Below the pieces are notes generated by a model that worked only from the letters and a program-made list of their open reading frames with translations, was not told where the DNA came from and did not search any database. The position numbers were made by a program, and so were the translations under genes. Shown piece after piece: positions 10,149-20,336 of a DNA stretch of 41,686 nt. Positions within the stretch are counted from its first letter, which is position 1. Each line of letters begins with the position of its first letter. The stretch comes from Candidatus Dadabacteria bacterium. Its GTDB lineage: Bacteria; Bdellovibrionota_C; UBA2361; J046. Location: positions 1 through 41,686 of the forward strand of contig RFHI01000237.1 in NCBI GenBank assembly GCA_003696425.1, in the 5' to 3' direction.

Positions 10149-13100
10149 ATGCAGACAGCTCAGTCATCAACGACTTCCGAAAACTCAAAGGTTAAAATTC
10201 CAACAGCTTCAAAGGGGGCAAAACTTCCGCCGGATAGAATGACGGTAGTTAAAAGAAACGGTATGCTGGTTCCCTTCCGGCGGGAGAGAATTGCAGGCGC
10301 GATTGAAGCAGCTTTCAGAGCAACAAATCAGATACCGGCAAGTTCTCCCCTTCCGCAGGATGTTTATACTGCGGTTCAGGCAGTTACCAATCTGGTTGTT
10401 GAGGAGCTGGTAGAGCTGGCTTCAAGTGGCGCCTGCATCAGTGTGGAAGGAATACAGGATGTTGTCGAAAAGAAGCTGATGGAGGGCGAATTTTATGATG
10501 TTGCCCGAAACTATATTATTTATCGCGACGAGCACAAAGCGCTGCGGGAAGATTCGCCTCAGAATCTTAAAATTCTGAGAAGGGACGGACACACCAGTGT
10601 AAGTTTTAAGCCACTTAAGATCGCCAGGGCGATAGAAAAAGCCTTTCGTGCCTCGCTAAATATCAGCGGTAGTACGCCTGAAGATATAGTAAGCGCGGTA
10701 AATCTTCTTACAAATAAAGTTGTCGCCTGCTGCCAGGCTTTGGCCAGAGAGGGCACAGCTCTTCATGTTGAGCTTGTACAGGATGAAATCGAAAAGCAGA
10801 TGATGGCCGAAGGTTATTACCAGGTCGCCAAAGATTTTATTCTGTATCGGGCTGAGCGTGCAAGAGTTCGTGAAGCTGCTGCTCAGCAAAAAGAAGCTGA
10901 GACTAAACCTCAAGCCGTAGAGAAAGAAGCTGCCCAGGTTACGCTTGATATTGCTGACCCCGGGCGCAGGTTTAAAGTAACCACTCATACTGGAGAAACT
11001 GTATATTTAAGTGAACTTGATTTACGCAAAAGGATTGAGTTCGCCTGCCAGGGTCTGGAGGACCTGGTAGATGTTGAAGAGGTTGTACAGGATTCAATTC
11101 TTAATTTTTATGAAGGGATAAAAATCGATGAGGTTGATCTGGCCAATATAATGGCCGCCAGGGCAAAAGTTGAAAAAGAACCGGCCTACACTTACGTTAC
11201 TGCGCGGCTTCTTCTGGATAAAATCTACCGTGAAACTATGCAGGTAGATTCATTTGATCCAGAACTTAAAGAAAAACACAGCGCGTATTTTAAAGAATAT
11301 CTTAAGAGAGGGGTCGACCTTGAAAGGCTGGATCCTGCGCTTTTAAATTTCGATCTCGAAAGACTTGCCGGCGCTATGAACCTGGAGCGGGATAAGCGCT
11401 TTACTTATCTTGGTCTTCAAACTCTCTATGACCGTTATCTTATTCACCATGAAGAACGCAGAATTGAAACGCCCCAGATCTTCTGGATGAGAGTGGCTAT
11501 GGGGCTTAGCCTTAATGAGGGTGAGCAGAAAAACGCCCGTGCAATTGAGTTTTACGATGTGCTGTCACGCGGTTATTTTATGTCCAGCACACCCACACTT
11601 TTTAACTCCGGCACAACCCACTCGCAGATGAGCTCCTGCTATCTTTCAACTGTGATGGATGATTTGCAGCATATCTTTAAAGTCATAGCTGATGACGCCC
11701 AGCTTTCCAAGTGGGCTGGAGGGCTTGGTAACGACTGGACCAATGTGCGTGCTACCGGGTCGCGGATTAAGGGTACGAACGGCAAAAGCCAGGGGGTTAT
11801 ACCGTTTCTTAAGGTGGCTAACGATACAGCAGTCGCAGTGAATCAGGGCGGTAAACGCAAGGGGGCTATGTGTGCCTATCTTGAAACCTGGCATCTTGAT
11901 ATTGAAGATTTTCTTGAGCTTCGCAAAAACACCGGCGATGAAAGGCGTCGGACACATGATATGAATACTGCCAACTGGATACCCGATCTTTTCATGAAGC
12001 GGGTGGAGCAAAAGGGGCACTGGACGCTATTTAGCCCGAGTGATGTCCCCGATCTGCACGATCTTTATGGCAAGGCCTTTGAGAAGCGCTATCTTGAATA
12101 TGAAAAGATGACTGAAACGGGTAAAATTAAGCTTTTCAAACGGGTCGATGCTGTAACGCTGTGGCGCAAGATGCTCAGCATGCTCTTTGAAACCGGCCAC
12201 CCCTGGATGACTTTTAAGGATCCTTCAAATATCCGCTCACCCCAGGACCATAAGGGCGTGGTACATAGTTCAAATCTCTGTACCGAGATTCTGCTTAATA
12301 CCTCGGCTGAGGAGACGGCAGTATGTAATCTCGGCTCAGTTAATCTGCTGGCTCATACTACCGAGAATGGTCTTAATCTCGAGCTTTTAGAAAAGACGGT
12401 AAGAACAGCTATTCGTATGCTGGATAATGTAATTGACATTAATTTTTACCCGACACCGGAAGCCGAGCGTGCCAACAAGCGCCACCGGCCGGTTGGTCTG
12501 GGACTTATGGGCTTTCAGGATGCATTGTATAAGCAGAGAATTTCCTATGCCAGTCCGGAAGCCATAGAATTTGCTGATCGCAGTATGGAAGCAATTTCAT
12601 ACTACGCAATTCTGGCATCAAGTGAACTTGCGGCAGAGAGGGGTGCGTACCCAAGCTTTAAGGGTTCGAAGTGGGATCGCGGACTCTTGCCGATAGATAC
12701 AATTGAACTTCTGGAGAAGGAGCGCGGAGCAGAATTTGTTGAGGTTGACAAGTCTATTACGATGGACTGGCAGCGCGTGCGTGATTCAATTAAAAAGCAC
12801 GGAATGCGAAACAGCAATACTATGGCTATTGCTCCTACGGCAACAATTTCAAATATAACGGGTGTGAGCCAGTCTATTGAGCCGGTTTATAAGCATCTAT
12901 TTGCCAAATCCAATCTCTCAGGTGAGTTTATCGTGCATAACCCATTTTTGGTGCAGGACTTAAAAGATCTGGGCATCTGGGATGATGAGATGATTGATGA
13001 TCTGAAGTACTTTGACGGATCGATTCTAGAGATAGAACGCATTCCGGATGAACTTAAGAAGCTCTACCTGACGGCTTTTGAAATAGAGCCTGAATGGTTA

Positions 13101-13427
13101 ATAGAGTGTGCCTCGCGCAGGCAGAAGTGGATTGATATGGGCCAGTCCCTTAACCTGTACATTTCAGAGCCTAACGGCAAAAAACTGCATAATATGTATA
13201 TGCTTGCCTGGCGTAAGGGGCTTAAGACCACCTATTATCTGCGCTCGCTTGGAGCTACGCAGATAGAAAAATCCACAACTGATATTAATAAACGTGGCTT
13301 ACAGCCGCGCTGGATGAAGAACAAATCTGCATCCAGTGAGGTAGTCGTGCAGCGCGAGGAGCAAAAGTCTGCTGCAATGCCGGCTGCAACCTGTAACCTT
13401 GATGGTGACTGTGAATCCTGTCAGTAA
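10149..13427 (+). CDS. nrdA: Ribonucleoside-diphosphate reductase class I alpha subunit with two full N-terminal ATP-cones plus a cone-like third segment
   Basis: '[24 protein letters not shown]' and '[25 protein letters not shown]' (two ATP-cones), then R1 core '[11 protein letters not shown]', '[25 protein letters not shown]', '[20 protein letters not shown]'. C-term redox tail 'CESCQ'. The ORF track starts at TTG 10089; ATG 10149 follows 'gaaagg'. Confidence 0.96.
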   Translation: MQTAQSSTTSENSKVKIPTASKGAKLPPDRMTVVKRNGMLVPFRRERIAGAIEAAFRATNQIPASSPLPQDVYTAVQAVTNLVVEELVELASSGACISVEGIQDVVEKKLMEGEFYDVARNYIIYRDEHKALREDSPQNLKILRRDGHTSVSFKPLKIARAIEKAFRASLNISGSTPEDIVSAVNLLTNKVVACCQALAREGTALHVELVQDEIEKQMMAEGYYQVAKDFILYRAERARVREAAAQQKEAETKPQAVEKEAAQVTLDIADPGRRFKVTTHTGETVYLSELDLRKRIEFACQGLEDLVDVEEVVQDSILNFYEGIKIDEVDLANIMAARAKVEKEPAYTYVTARLLLDKIYRETMQVDSFDPELKEKHSAYFKEYLKRGVDLERLDPALLNFDLERLAGAMNLERDKRFTYLGLQTLYDRYLIHHEERRIETPQIFWMRVAMGLSLNEGEQKNARAIEFYDVLSRGYFMSSTPTLFNSGTTHSQMSSCYLSTVMDDLQHIFKVIADDAQLSKWAGGLGNDWTNVRATGSRIKGTNGKSQGVIPFLKVANDTAVAVNQGGKRKGAMCAYLETWHLDIEDFLELRKNTGDERRRTHDMNTANWIPDLFMKRVEQKGHWTLFSPSDVPDLHDLYGKAFEKRYLEYEKMTETGKIKLFKRVDAVTLWRKMLSMLFETGHPWMTFKDPSNIRSPQDHKGVVHSSNLCTEILLNTSAEETAVCNLGSVNLLAHTTENGLNLELLEKTVRTAIRMLDNVIDINFYPTPEAERANKRHRPVGLGLMGFQDALYKQRISYASPEAIEFADRSMEAISYYAILASSELAAERGAYPSFKGSKWDRGLLPIDTIELLEKERGAEFVEVDKSITMDWQRVRDSIKKHGMRNSNTMAIAPTATISNITGVSQSIEPVYKHLFAKSNLSGEFIVHNPFLVQDLKDLGIWDDEMIDDLKYFDGSILEIERIPDELKKLYLTAFEIEPEWLIECASRRQKWIDMGQSLNLYISEPNGKKLHNMYMLAWRKGLKTTYYLRSLGATQIEKSTTDINKRGLQPRWMKNKSASSEVVVQREEQKSAAMPAATCNLDGDCESCQ

Positions 13428-13449
13428 TATCAATTAAAAGGAGAGAGAA

Positions 13450-14541
13450 ATGCTTAAATTTGATGATGATGATACCAGCGAAGTTAGTAAAGAGAGCGGA
13501 TTTACTTCGGATGAACTTGGCGGAAAGCACAAGCGCGTAAATGCTGACGATAAGCGGCTTATTAACTGTAACGCTGTTGATGTAAACCAGCTGATGCCGC
13601 TTAAATATAAGTGGGCCTGGGAACACTATTTAAACGGTTGTGCCAATAATTGGCTTCCGACTGAAGTGCCGATGGCTAAAGATATAGAGCTTTGGAAGTC
13701 AAATGTACTTAGCGATGATGAGCGGCGGGTTATTATGCGCAACCTCGGGTTTTTCAGCACGGCCGAGAGTCTGGTAGGCAATAATATTGTTCTGGCAATC
13801 TTTAAATTCGTTACAAATCCTGAGTGCCGCCAGTACCTTTTAAGGCAGGCCTTTGAAGAGGCTGTACATACGCATACCTTTCACTATGTAGTCGAGTCGC
13901 TCTCTCTCGACCAGGGTGAAGTTTTTAATATGTATAACGAGATTAATACAATTCATGAAAAAGATAAATTTGAAATGAAACTTACTGAAGACATTATGCG
14001 TGATGGCTTCAGCACTGCAACCCCGGAAGGCGCGCAGAAGTTTCTTGAAAATCTGATCGGATTTTATGTGATTATGGAAGGAATATTTTTCTACAGTGGT
14101 TTCGTAATGATTCTCTCCTTCCACAGGCAAAACAAGATGACAGGAATTGGCGAGCAGTTCCAGTACATCTTAAGAGACGAAACTATCCATCTTAATTTCG
14201 GAATAGATCTTATTAACGGCATTAAGGCTGAAAATCCGGAAATCTGGACACCTGAGTTTCAGAAACACATCGTTGAGCTGATACGTCAGGCAGTTGAGCT
14301 TGAGTATCATTATGCTGTAGACTGCCTGCCGCGTGGAATCCTTGGCCTTAGTGCCCCAATGTTCCGTGAATATGTTCAGTATATAGCAGACAGGCGGCTT
14401 GAAAGAATTGGTCTTAAAAAGCAGTGGAATTCAAGAAACCCGTTCCCTTGGATGAGTGAGACAATTGATCTTGGAAAAGAAAAGAACTTTTTTGAGACCA
14501 GAGTAACTGAGTATCAGACAGCCGGTTCGCTGACATGGTAA
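13450..14541 (+). CDS. nrdB: Ribonucleoside-diphosphate reductase class I beta subunit, probable class Ic (Phe at radical-Tyr position)
   Basis: Metal ligands in '[12 protein letters not shown]' (E106), '[10 protein letters not shown]' (E137, H140, F144), '[11 protein letters not shown]', '[10 protein letters not shown]'. C-term '[18 protein letters not shown]'. Confidence 0.96.
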   Translation: MLKFDDDDTSEVSKESGFTSDELGGKHKRVNADDKRLINCNAVDVNQLMPLKYKWAWEHYLNGCANNWLPTEVPMAKDIELWKSNVLSDDERRVIMRNLGFFSTAESLVGNNIVLAIFKFVTNPECRQYLLRQAFEEAVHTHTFHYVVESLSLDQGEVFNMYNEINTIHEKDKFEMKLTEDIMRDGFSTATPEGAQKFLENLIGFYVIMEGIFFYSGFVMILSFHRQNKMTGIGEQFQYILRDETIHLNFGIDLINGIKAENPEIWTPEFQKHIVELIRQAVELEYHYAVDCLPRGILGLSAPMFREYVQYIADRRLERIGLKKQWNSRNPFPWMSETIDLGKEKNFFETRVTEYQTAGSLTW

Positions 14542-14597
14542 GTAGCCAGTAGTAATGCTATAAGCTGATTTTATAGTGTTTTTTATAGTGTTTTGGA

Positions 14598-14668
14598 TGT
14601 CAGGGGAGTGGTCTGATGGTCTTCAGCCGTCATTTCATACCTCCCCCGTTTTTGCCGCTCCCCTGACA
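14598..14668. terminator. Inverted repeat at the convergent nrdB / lipoprotein 3' ends, possible bidirectional terminator
   Basis: Perfect 11-bp arms TGTCAGGGGAG (14598-14608)/CTCCCCTGACA (14658-14668). The 49-nt loop is long for a classical terminator. Confidence 0.35.
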
Positions 14669-15894
14669 CCTTTTTTTAAATAAAGCCCTGCTAGCGCTGC
14701 TGCAATAAAAAAGCCGGCTAAAAGTATCCAGAATAAAAATCTTCTCTTTGTAATAAGCGGTTTTGGAAGCTCTACTATCCATAGCTCAGGCGCGCAGCCA
14801 TTATTTTTAAGACACTCCGGTGAATGTGCTTCATAGTCGTTTATAACAGCAATCCGTTTATGATCCGGGAGCACGGCCAGTCCCTCGGATTTTTCGTATT
14901 TCCAGCCGTAATTACGTAAATCAATTAGTTCTCTTTTCTTTACAAAAGAATCTTTGTATTTTTCATCAAAAGTATCTTTATTATGAAAATATTGATATTC
15001 CGGAAGTTGTTTTAATTTTGATTTATCGGGCAGCGGCTCTGTTTCCGAGATATCAACGGTAAAAATCTTGTTGTTATAACCTGAAGGCGCTTCCCCTCTT
15101 TCAAGCGCTATAAATAAGCTGTCGCTAACAGCTTCTATAGCGCTGATGCGATATGCCGAAGGGTATCTGTAGTCGTCGGTATTGATTGGATAGAGATAGC
15201 TCTTGTACGAATTTTCCTTTAGATCGTAAGTTATCAGCCGTACAAAAGGAGCATAGCCAGTACCATGAACCTTAAGCGGCCCCTGCATAATAGTGACCAG
15301 CCGATTCGAGGGACTAACAGCCACACCCTCAAATCCCTTATTCTCGAATATTCTTTTTAGGTATTTTGGAAGTTCTTTCCCTGCCCGTAACTTTTTAAGC
15401 ATACGCCCGCTTTCAGGATCAACGCTGTAGAGAGCCTGTCTGGCTTCATCACAAAACCATAATTTACCGTCCTGATCCCGCGCTATCCCTTCAAGGTCTG
15501 AGTTTTTAAGGCCATATATTGCTTGTAGGCCGGTAAGGAAAGCATTTCTGGATTTTAAAGTGATTTCTGCAAAAAATGGTAGACTGCTTTCAGTAACTGC
15601 GATTCTGCCGCGGCGATCTGCGACGCTGTAAAACACAGCTGAACTGCCGGAGTTCCCCTCTTTCAATGCCAGACCGGAGCCAATAGCAGGGATCTTATCT
15701 ATAACGGTGGATTCTTTTACAGCCTCAGAGAGTTCTATTTTATATTTATCTATCCGGGGCTGTTTTTCAGTTTCTCCACAACAGGAAAGAAAAAGGGCAC
15801 TAAAAATCAGCGCGGCAGGTCTGACAGTCGCAGCACATGGGCAGCATGCTTTAAGCCAACTTAGTAGATATCTGCTTCTAGTTTTCTGCTTCAC
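14635..15894 (-). CDS. Lipoprotein with esterase-like/phytase-like beta-propeller domain and C-terminal TM helix
   Basis: Lipobox-like 'SALFLSCCGE'. 'NSDLEGIARDQDGKLWFCDEARQALYSVDPESGRML...KNKGFEGVAVSPSNRLVTIMQGPL' resembles the PF13449-type fold. Terminal hydrophobic helix. Confidence 0.6.
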   Translation of the reverse strand: MKQKTRSRYLLSWLKACCPCAATVRPAALIFSALFLSCCGETEKQPRIDKYKIELSEAVKESTVIDKIPAIGSGLALKEGNSGSSAVFYSVADRRGRIAVTESSLPFFAEITLKSRNAFLTGLQAIYGLKNSDLEGIARDQDGKLWFCDEARQALYSVDPESGRMLKKLRAGKELPKYLKRIFENKGFEGVAVSPSNRLVTIMQGPLKVHGTGYAPFVRLITYDLKENSYKSYLYPINTDDYRYPSAYRISAIEAVSDSLFIALERGEAPSGYNNKIFTVDISETEPLPDKSKLKQLPEYQYFHNKDTFDEKYKDSFVKKRELIDLRNYGWKYEKSEGLAVLPDHKRIAVINDYEAHSPECLKNNGCAPELWIVELPKPLITKRRFLFWILLAGFFIAAALAGLYLKKGVRGAAKTGEV

Positions 15895-16096
15895 TGATTA
15901 CTGTCTAACTGATTCTTTGATGCTTCCGCAAGCTATAGCCGGCATACTATAAGTCAGCAGGCAATCAGGCTATCTATCAGTTTTAATTTCTTAATAAGAA
16001 CTTGAACCTTGATCTGAATCTGAACTTTGACCAAAATTTTTAGGTCCAGCAGCAGGAGTTTATCTAAAGCTTATGTCTTACTCAATATCAGTTATC

Positions 16097-16930
16097 TTAT
16101 ATTCGCTTTAACTGCAACAGCAGTCCGCCAATTAATGTTCCCAGCGCCATAAATGCCCATTCATAAACATAGCCGAGGTGACGACCGGGTGGGACAACTG
16201 TGTTAAAAACGGGAACAGGATATTCAGAGAGCTCTCTGCTGACAGGTTTATTAGCGAGTGCTCTGGAAGGTAAAAATAACATTTCAGCTTTATCAGAATC
16301 TGATTTTATTATGTTCCGTTCTATGTCAGCAGCACTATCATTTTTAGGGATGATCTCCAGATATACCGGCAAAATTTTAAACGGCAACTGTTTTGCTATT
16401 TTGTCCAGGTTGACTCTCAACCAGGCATCAACCCAGGGCTTGTCAGGGCCGGCCTCAGGATCGCGTGGTGAAAGCGGACGTCTGGGGACACTGGCCTTGA
16501 TTAATCCTGTAAATGAAATTGTTTTGGGCTTCTGAAAAACAGTGCGCTTATCAGGTGTGGAAAATTCAAGCGGAATAAATCCGCGATCAACCAGAATGAA
16601 TTTTGAAGTCCCGCTGATTTTTAAGGGTGTAAGCACATGTACCCCCGGAACCTTATCAAGACGCCGGTTCCTAAGAACCATTTCATGTTTAAAATCATAA
16701 TCTCCTGATATAATAACTCTTCTGTGGATATAACTGGGCCATTCAGCTAAAGCAATTTTTAGTAATTCCTCTTTTGTAAGAGGCGGCTTTTTTAGGTTCT
16801 CTTCCAGCTTTGCAATATAGGCTTTTTTGGATAGATGCCGCTCCCACTGCCAGTACGAGAGTCTCAGCATTCCGACAGCAAGCAGAATGGATGTGACAGT
16901 AATTGGCCAGGATAGTTTAAATCTTCTCAT
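16097..16930 (-). CDS. SURF1 family protein
   Basis: 277 aa, N-terminal TM 'ITVTSILLAVGMLRLSYWQWERHLSKKAYI', 'GDYDFKHEMVLRNRRLDKVPGVHVLTPLKI...ILVDRGFIPLE', C-terminal 'HLGYVYEWAFMALGTLIGGLLL'. Confidence 0.87.
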   Translation of the reverse strand: MRRFKLSWPITVTSILLAVGMLRLSYWQWERHLSKKAYIAKLEENLKKPPLTKEELLKIALAEWPSYIHRRVIISGDYDFKHEMVLRNRRLDKVPGVHVLTPLKISGTSKFILVDRGFIPLEFSTPDKRTVFQKPKTISFTGLIKASVPRRPLSPRDPEAGPDKPWVDAWLRVNLDKIAKQLPFKILPVYLEIIPKNDSAADIERNIIKSDSDKAEMLFLPSRALANKPVSRELSEYPVPVFNTVVPPGRHLGYVYEWAFMALGTLIGGLLLQLKRI

Positions 16931-17089
16931 TAGCTGCTACTTGATTATAGCCCATAGCGCCTTAAAGCACATCCTCCGGCTGGAAATATTAAAGTACACG
17001 CGCTCCAGACGGTGTTTGCTGAGAGTAGAAATAATGATATAACTGTCAAATATTGTTATTTTTGAAAGAAATAATCACAGGAGTTTACG

Positions 17090-18076
17090 TTGTTATACAT
17101 ACTTGGCGCAGGTAGCGCCCATCCGGACAATGTAATTAACAATGACTTCTTAAAGGAGATCGGCGACGACAGTGAAGCTCTAACCGAACTATTGACTGTA
17201 AGTGGTATAAAAGAGAGGCGTACAACCCTGTCACTGGATTACCTGCGGGAGACTGCCAACCGCGAGCCCTTTGGAGTCCACCGCTATGCTAACGAGGGGC
17301 CAACTGATCTCTCGTATAAAGCTGCTCTTCAGGCTCTTAAAGCTGCCGGTATTGAGGCAACGGATTTGGGGTTGCTTATCGGTGATTGCAGTACCCCGAT
17401 TGAAACCTGTCCATCTGAAAGTCAACATCTTGGTGGTGCTCTGGGGATAAAAGTTCCAGCCTACGATATACCCGCGTCAAGTGTAGCTCTTCTTCTTCAA
17501 CTTAATATTTTAAGCGCCTGGAAACCTGAAAGGATTCCGGACTATGTTTTGTTGGTGTCGTCAAATGTTCCCACCCATTCAGTAAATTATGCTAGCGGTC
17601 CCGAGAGGGTTTATTTTGGAGATGGCGCAACAGCGCTGGTTGTCTCCGCCAAACATCCCGGCAGGCTTTCTGTAAAAAATTCGTATTACGGAAACGAGCC
17701 GGAAAAATGTGATCTGATTAAATTTGACGCCTATGGGCACGTTTCCATGCAGGACGAATATATATTAGAGGCAGTTGAAAAGCCTGTTGAAAAAGTACTT
17801 TCAAAGGCTATTCAGGATAATAATCTTAAAAGCGGTACTTTCGCATTTATCGGACCGCAGACAGATCTCTCGGTTATTAAAAGCTTGTCTGATAAATTTG
17901 ATATTCCGGAAACATCACTGTGGTATAATTTGAATAATTATGGAGACAGCCTCGGAGCAGGGGCATTTTCGGTTTTAGCTGATAAGTGGGAATCGCTTTC
18001 CTCTACGGAGGAAGTGTTAATTGCTGTGTCAGGTGTAGGCGGGGCATATGGCTATGCACTGTTATCAGTGGAATAA
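17090..18076 (+). CDS. KASIII/FabH-like protein lacking the catalytic triad (Ser131, Pro256, Asp286 by alignment to the neighbour)
   Basis: 328 aa colinear with the downstream KASIII paralog. 'VPAYDIPASSVALLL', 'FIGPQTD', 'NNYGDSLGAGA'. TTG start after 'caggag'. Confidence 0.82.
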   Translation: MLYILGAGSAHPDNVINNDFLKEIGDDSEALTELLTVSGIKERRTTLSLDYLRETANREPFGVHRYANEGPTDLSYKAALQALKAAGIEATDLGLLIGDCSTPIETCPSESQHLGGALGIKVPAYDIPASSVALLLQLNILSAWKPERIPDYVLLVSSNVPTHSVNYASGPERVYFGDGATALVVSAKHPGRLSVKNSYYGNEPEKCDLIKFDAYGHVSMQDEYILEAVEKPVEKVLSKAIQDNNLKSGTFAFIGPQTDLSVIKSLSDKFDIPETSLWYNLNNYGDSLGAGAFSVLADKWESLSSTEEVLIAVSGVGGAYGYALLSVE

Positions 18077-18122
18077 ATTACGAGCAGCTAATTGTGAGGC
18101 TTAAATTGTAAGAGAGGTTTGT

Positions 18123-19106
18123 ATGTTACATGTGCTCGGTATGGGATATGCTCATCCCGATATAGAAATCTCAAACCAGCTTTTGGAAGACCTGGATGTT
18201 GGCACCAATGCCCGCTGGATAGAGGAAAAGATTGGAATACTTAAACGGCGGACATCACTTCCGCTGGATTATATTATTCAGACCAGAAACAGTGACCCCC
18301 GTAAAGCCCTTGACGTTGCAACGGTAACACCGACAGAACTGGGGCTTAAAGCCTGCAAAATGGCACTTGACTCAGCCGGCATATCAGCAGAGCAAATCGG
18401 CCTTGTTATCTGTAATTGCTGTACTCCGGAAGCAACTGCGCCAACGGAGTCTCTGAGAATGGCAAGAGAGCTGGGTTTAACAGTGCCGGCCTATGATGTT
18501 TTTACAGCCTGTCCGGTGTTTGTCCTGCATATTGATTTTCTTAGAAACTTTGAAGAGGACAAAATTCCGGATTACGTGTTGTGCTTCTCAACAGCGGCTC
18601 TCACTCAGCATGTAAATTATAACGAGCGCTCTGATGGTGCTATCTGGGGGGATGGTGCTGCTGCCTGGGTTATATCTCCCCGGCATCCTGGAAAGCTTAA
18701 GGTGATTGATTCCACCTTTATGTCAGATCCCACCCGCTGCCATGCAGTGGTAGTAGATAAACACGGTCATTTTCATCAGGATGGCAGGGCCGTTAGAGAT
18801 TTTTCAGTACGGCAAACGGTAAGGCTCATTAAAGCTCTTGAGCAAAAATATGACCTGGATTGGAGTCGTGATGTCTTTATAGGCCATCAGGCCAATAAAA
18901 CCATGCTGGATCAGATTACACGTAACAGAAAGATTCCTGAGTCACAACATTGGCATAATGTAACAGAGATTGGTAATCAGGCCGGTGCCAGTGCGCCAGC
19001 TGTGCTGGCAATGAACTGGGATCGTATAAAACCCGGTCAGAGGATAGTTGTAGCTGTGGTAGGCGCAGGGCTTAGCTGGGGCTCGGCGCTTTTTGAGGCA
19101 CAGTAA
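18123..19106 (+). CDS. 3-oxoacyl-ACP synthase III (FabH/KASIII-like) with intact Cys-His-Asn triad
   Basis: 'VPAYDVFTACPVFVL' (C130), 'FIGHQANKTML' (H255), 'EIGNQAGASAPAVL' (N285), 'WGDGAAAWVIS'. Confidence 0.85.
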   Translation: MLHVLGMGYAHPDIEISNQLLEDLDVGTNARWIEEKIGILKRRTSLPLDYIIQTRNSDPRKALDVATVTPTELGLKACKMALDSAGISAEQIGLVICNCCTPEATAPTESLRMARELGLTVPAYDVFTACPVFVLHIDFLRNFEEDKIPDYVLCFSTAALTQHVNYNERSDGAIWGDGAAAWVISPRHPGKLKVIDSTFMSDPTRCHAVVVDKHGHFHQDGRAVRDFSVRQTVRLIKALEQKYDLDWSRDVFIGHQANKTMLDQITRNRKIPESQHWHNVTEIGNQAGASAPAVLAMNWDRIKPGQRIVVAVVGAGLSWGSALFEAQ

Positions 19107-19232
19107 CTTTTCTTCAGTATATTGTAGTGCATATAGTCGGGGTTGGCATTATTAATTGATAATACTAAACAGCTGTTATAAATTCTGATTAGTATATTAG
19201 TTTAGTCTGCTTTTAAACCGGGTAATTAATTC

Positions 19233-20330
19233 ATGAGACACCTTAATTTTTTACTATTTTTACTGATTTTTCTGGTCAGCTCTTTTACTTACGCGCAGGA
19301 TGCTTCCCGTGGAAGACTGCCAGATGGGCGCGCTTATCGGCTGGATGCTTCAGGAAATCAACTGGTGGATTACATAGCAGAACTTGAAGTTAATGTTGAT
19401 GCATTAAAACGCAGGGTACAGGGTTTAGAATACGAGCTCGGGCAGAAACAGCAGATTATAGACCGGCTTAAGTCCACCAGTGGTTTTACAAGTGATACTG
19501 CTTTAAAAGAACGCGATCTGCTGGGTAGTCAGGAAGATCAGAAAGAGGCGCCCGAGTTTGATGAAGCTGTAAAAGCTACCGCATTACCCCAAAAAGAGTG
19601 TCCTGCTGTAAATTGTGACGTACAGGTAGAACGGGCTACCATGTTACTTGAAAAAGCCCGCCAGGATCGTGAGCACGAACATGAGATGCGGCTTCGGGAA
19701 AATGAGGCCTTAAGAAAAACTATAGCAGTATTAAGAGAGAGGCTGCAGAGTAAAGAAGCTGAGATTAAGGCTATCAATGCCCGCCTTACAGCGTCAGCTC
19801 AGACGGTTGAGCCTCTTGTTCAAACACGTCAGGATCACGAAAGAGAGTTAACCACGCCGGAGCTTGTGCCGGTAGCGCAGATTGCATTGTCTGTGCAGCC
19901 AAAACCTGAGCCAAGGGCGGCTATGAAGCGGGCAGTTACACTCAAAAAGACCCGCCCAGTAACCGAGAAACAACCTGTCAGGCCGCAAAAGGCAGCTGCT
20001 GCGTCTATTTCAAGCTTTAGCCCGGCCAGAAGACGGGCCGTTGAGACCGTTCGTGCTTATTTTAACAGCGAGCTTAATAAGCTCAGAAGTGTAATAAATA
20101 CACGTGATACACTTTTTAAACGCTACGCCAGGTTAAATCCAAGGGTTACGTTTAAACCCAAAAAGGCTGTTTCATCACGTAAGCTTACTCTTGAAGCCAT
20201 TCGGAACCGTATAAGTCGTGCAACTTCAGTAGGGGCAATTTCGGTATATAAACGCGATATAAGTGAAATCAAGCAAATAGTGAATGATGATATTGCCTTT
20301 ATTAAGAGAATGAGTAAGAAGAGAATTTAA
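19233..20330 (+). CDS. Secreted coiled-coil protein, unknown function
   Basis: Signal peptide 'MRHLNFLLFLLIFLVSSFTYAQ', then long charged heptad-like stretches and a basic C-terminal third. Confidence 0.6.
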   Translation: MRHLNFLLFLLIFLVSSFTYAQDASRGRLPDGRAYRLDASGNQLVDYIAELEVNVDALKRRVQGLEYELGQKQQIIDRLKSTSGFTSDTALKERDLLGSQEDQKEAPEFDEAVKATALPQKECPAVNCDVQVERATMLLEKARQDREHEHEMRLRENEALRKTIAVLRERLQSKEAEIKAINARLTASAQTVEPLVQTRQDHERELTTPELVPVAQIALSVQPKPEPRAAMKRAVTLKKTRPVTEKQPVRPQKAAAASISSFSPARRRAVETVRAYFNSELNKLRSVINTRDTLFKRYARLNPRVTFKPKKAVSSRKLTLEAIRNRISRATSVGAISVYKRDISEIKQIVNDDIAFIKRMSKKRI

Positions 20331-20336
20331 AATCAC

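Noticed and set aside
11646-12020. 124-aa minus-strand ORF
   Set aside because: Antisense to the nrdA core; no independent support.
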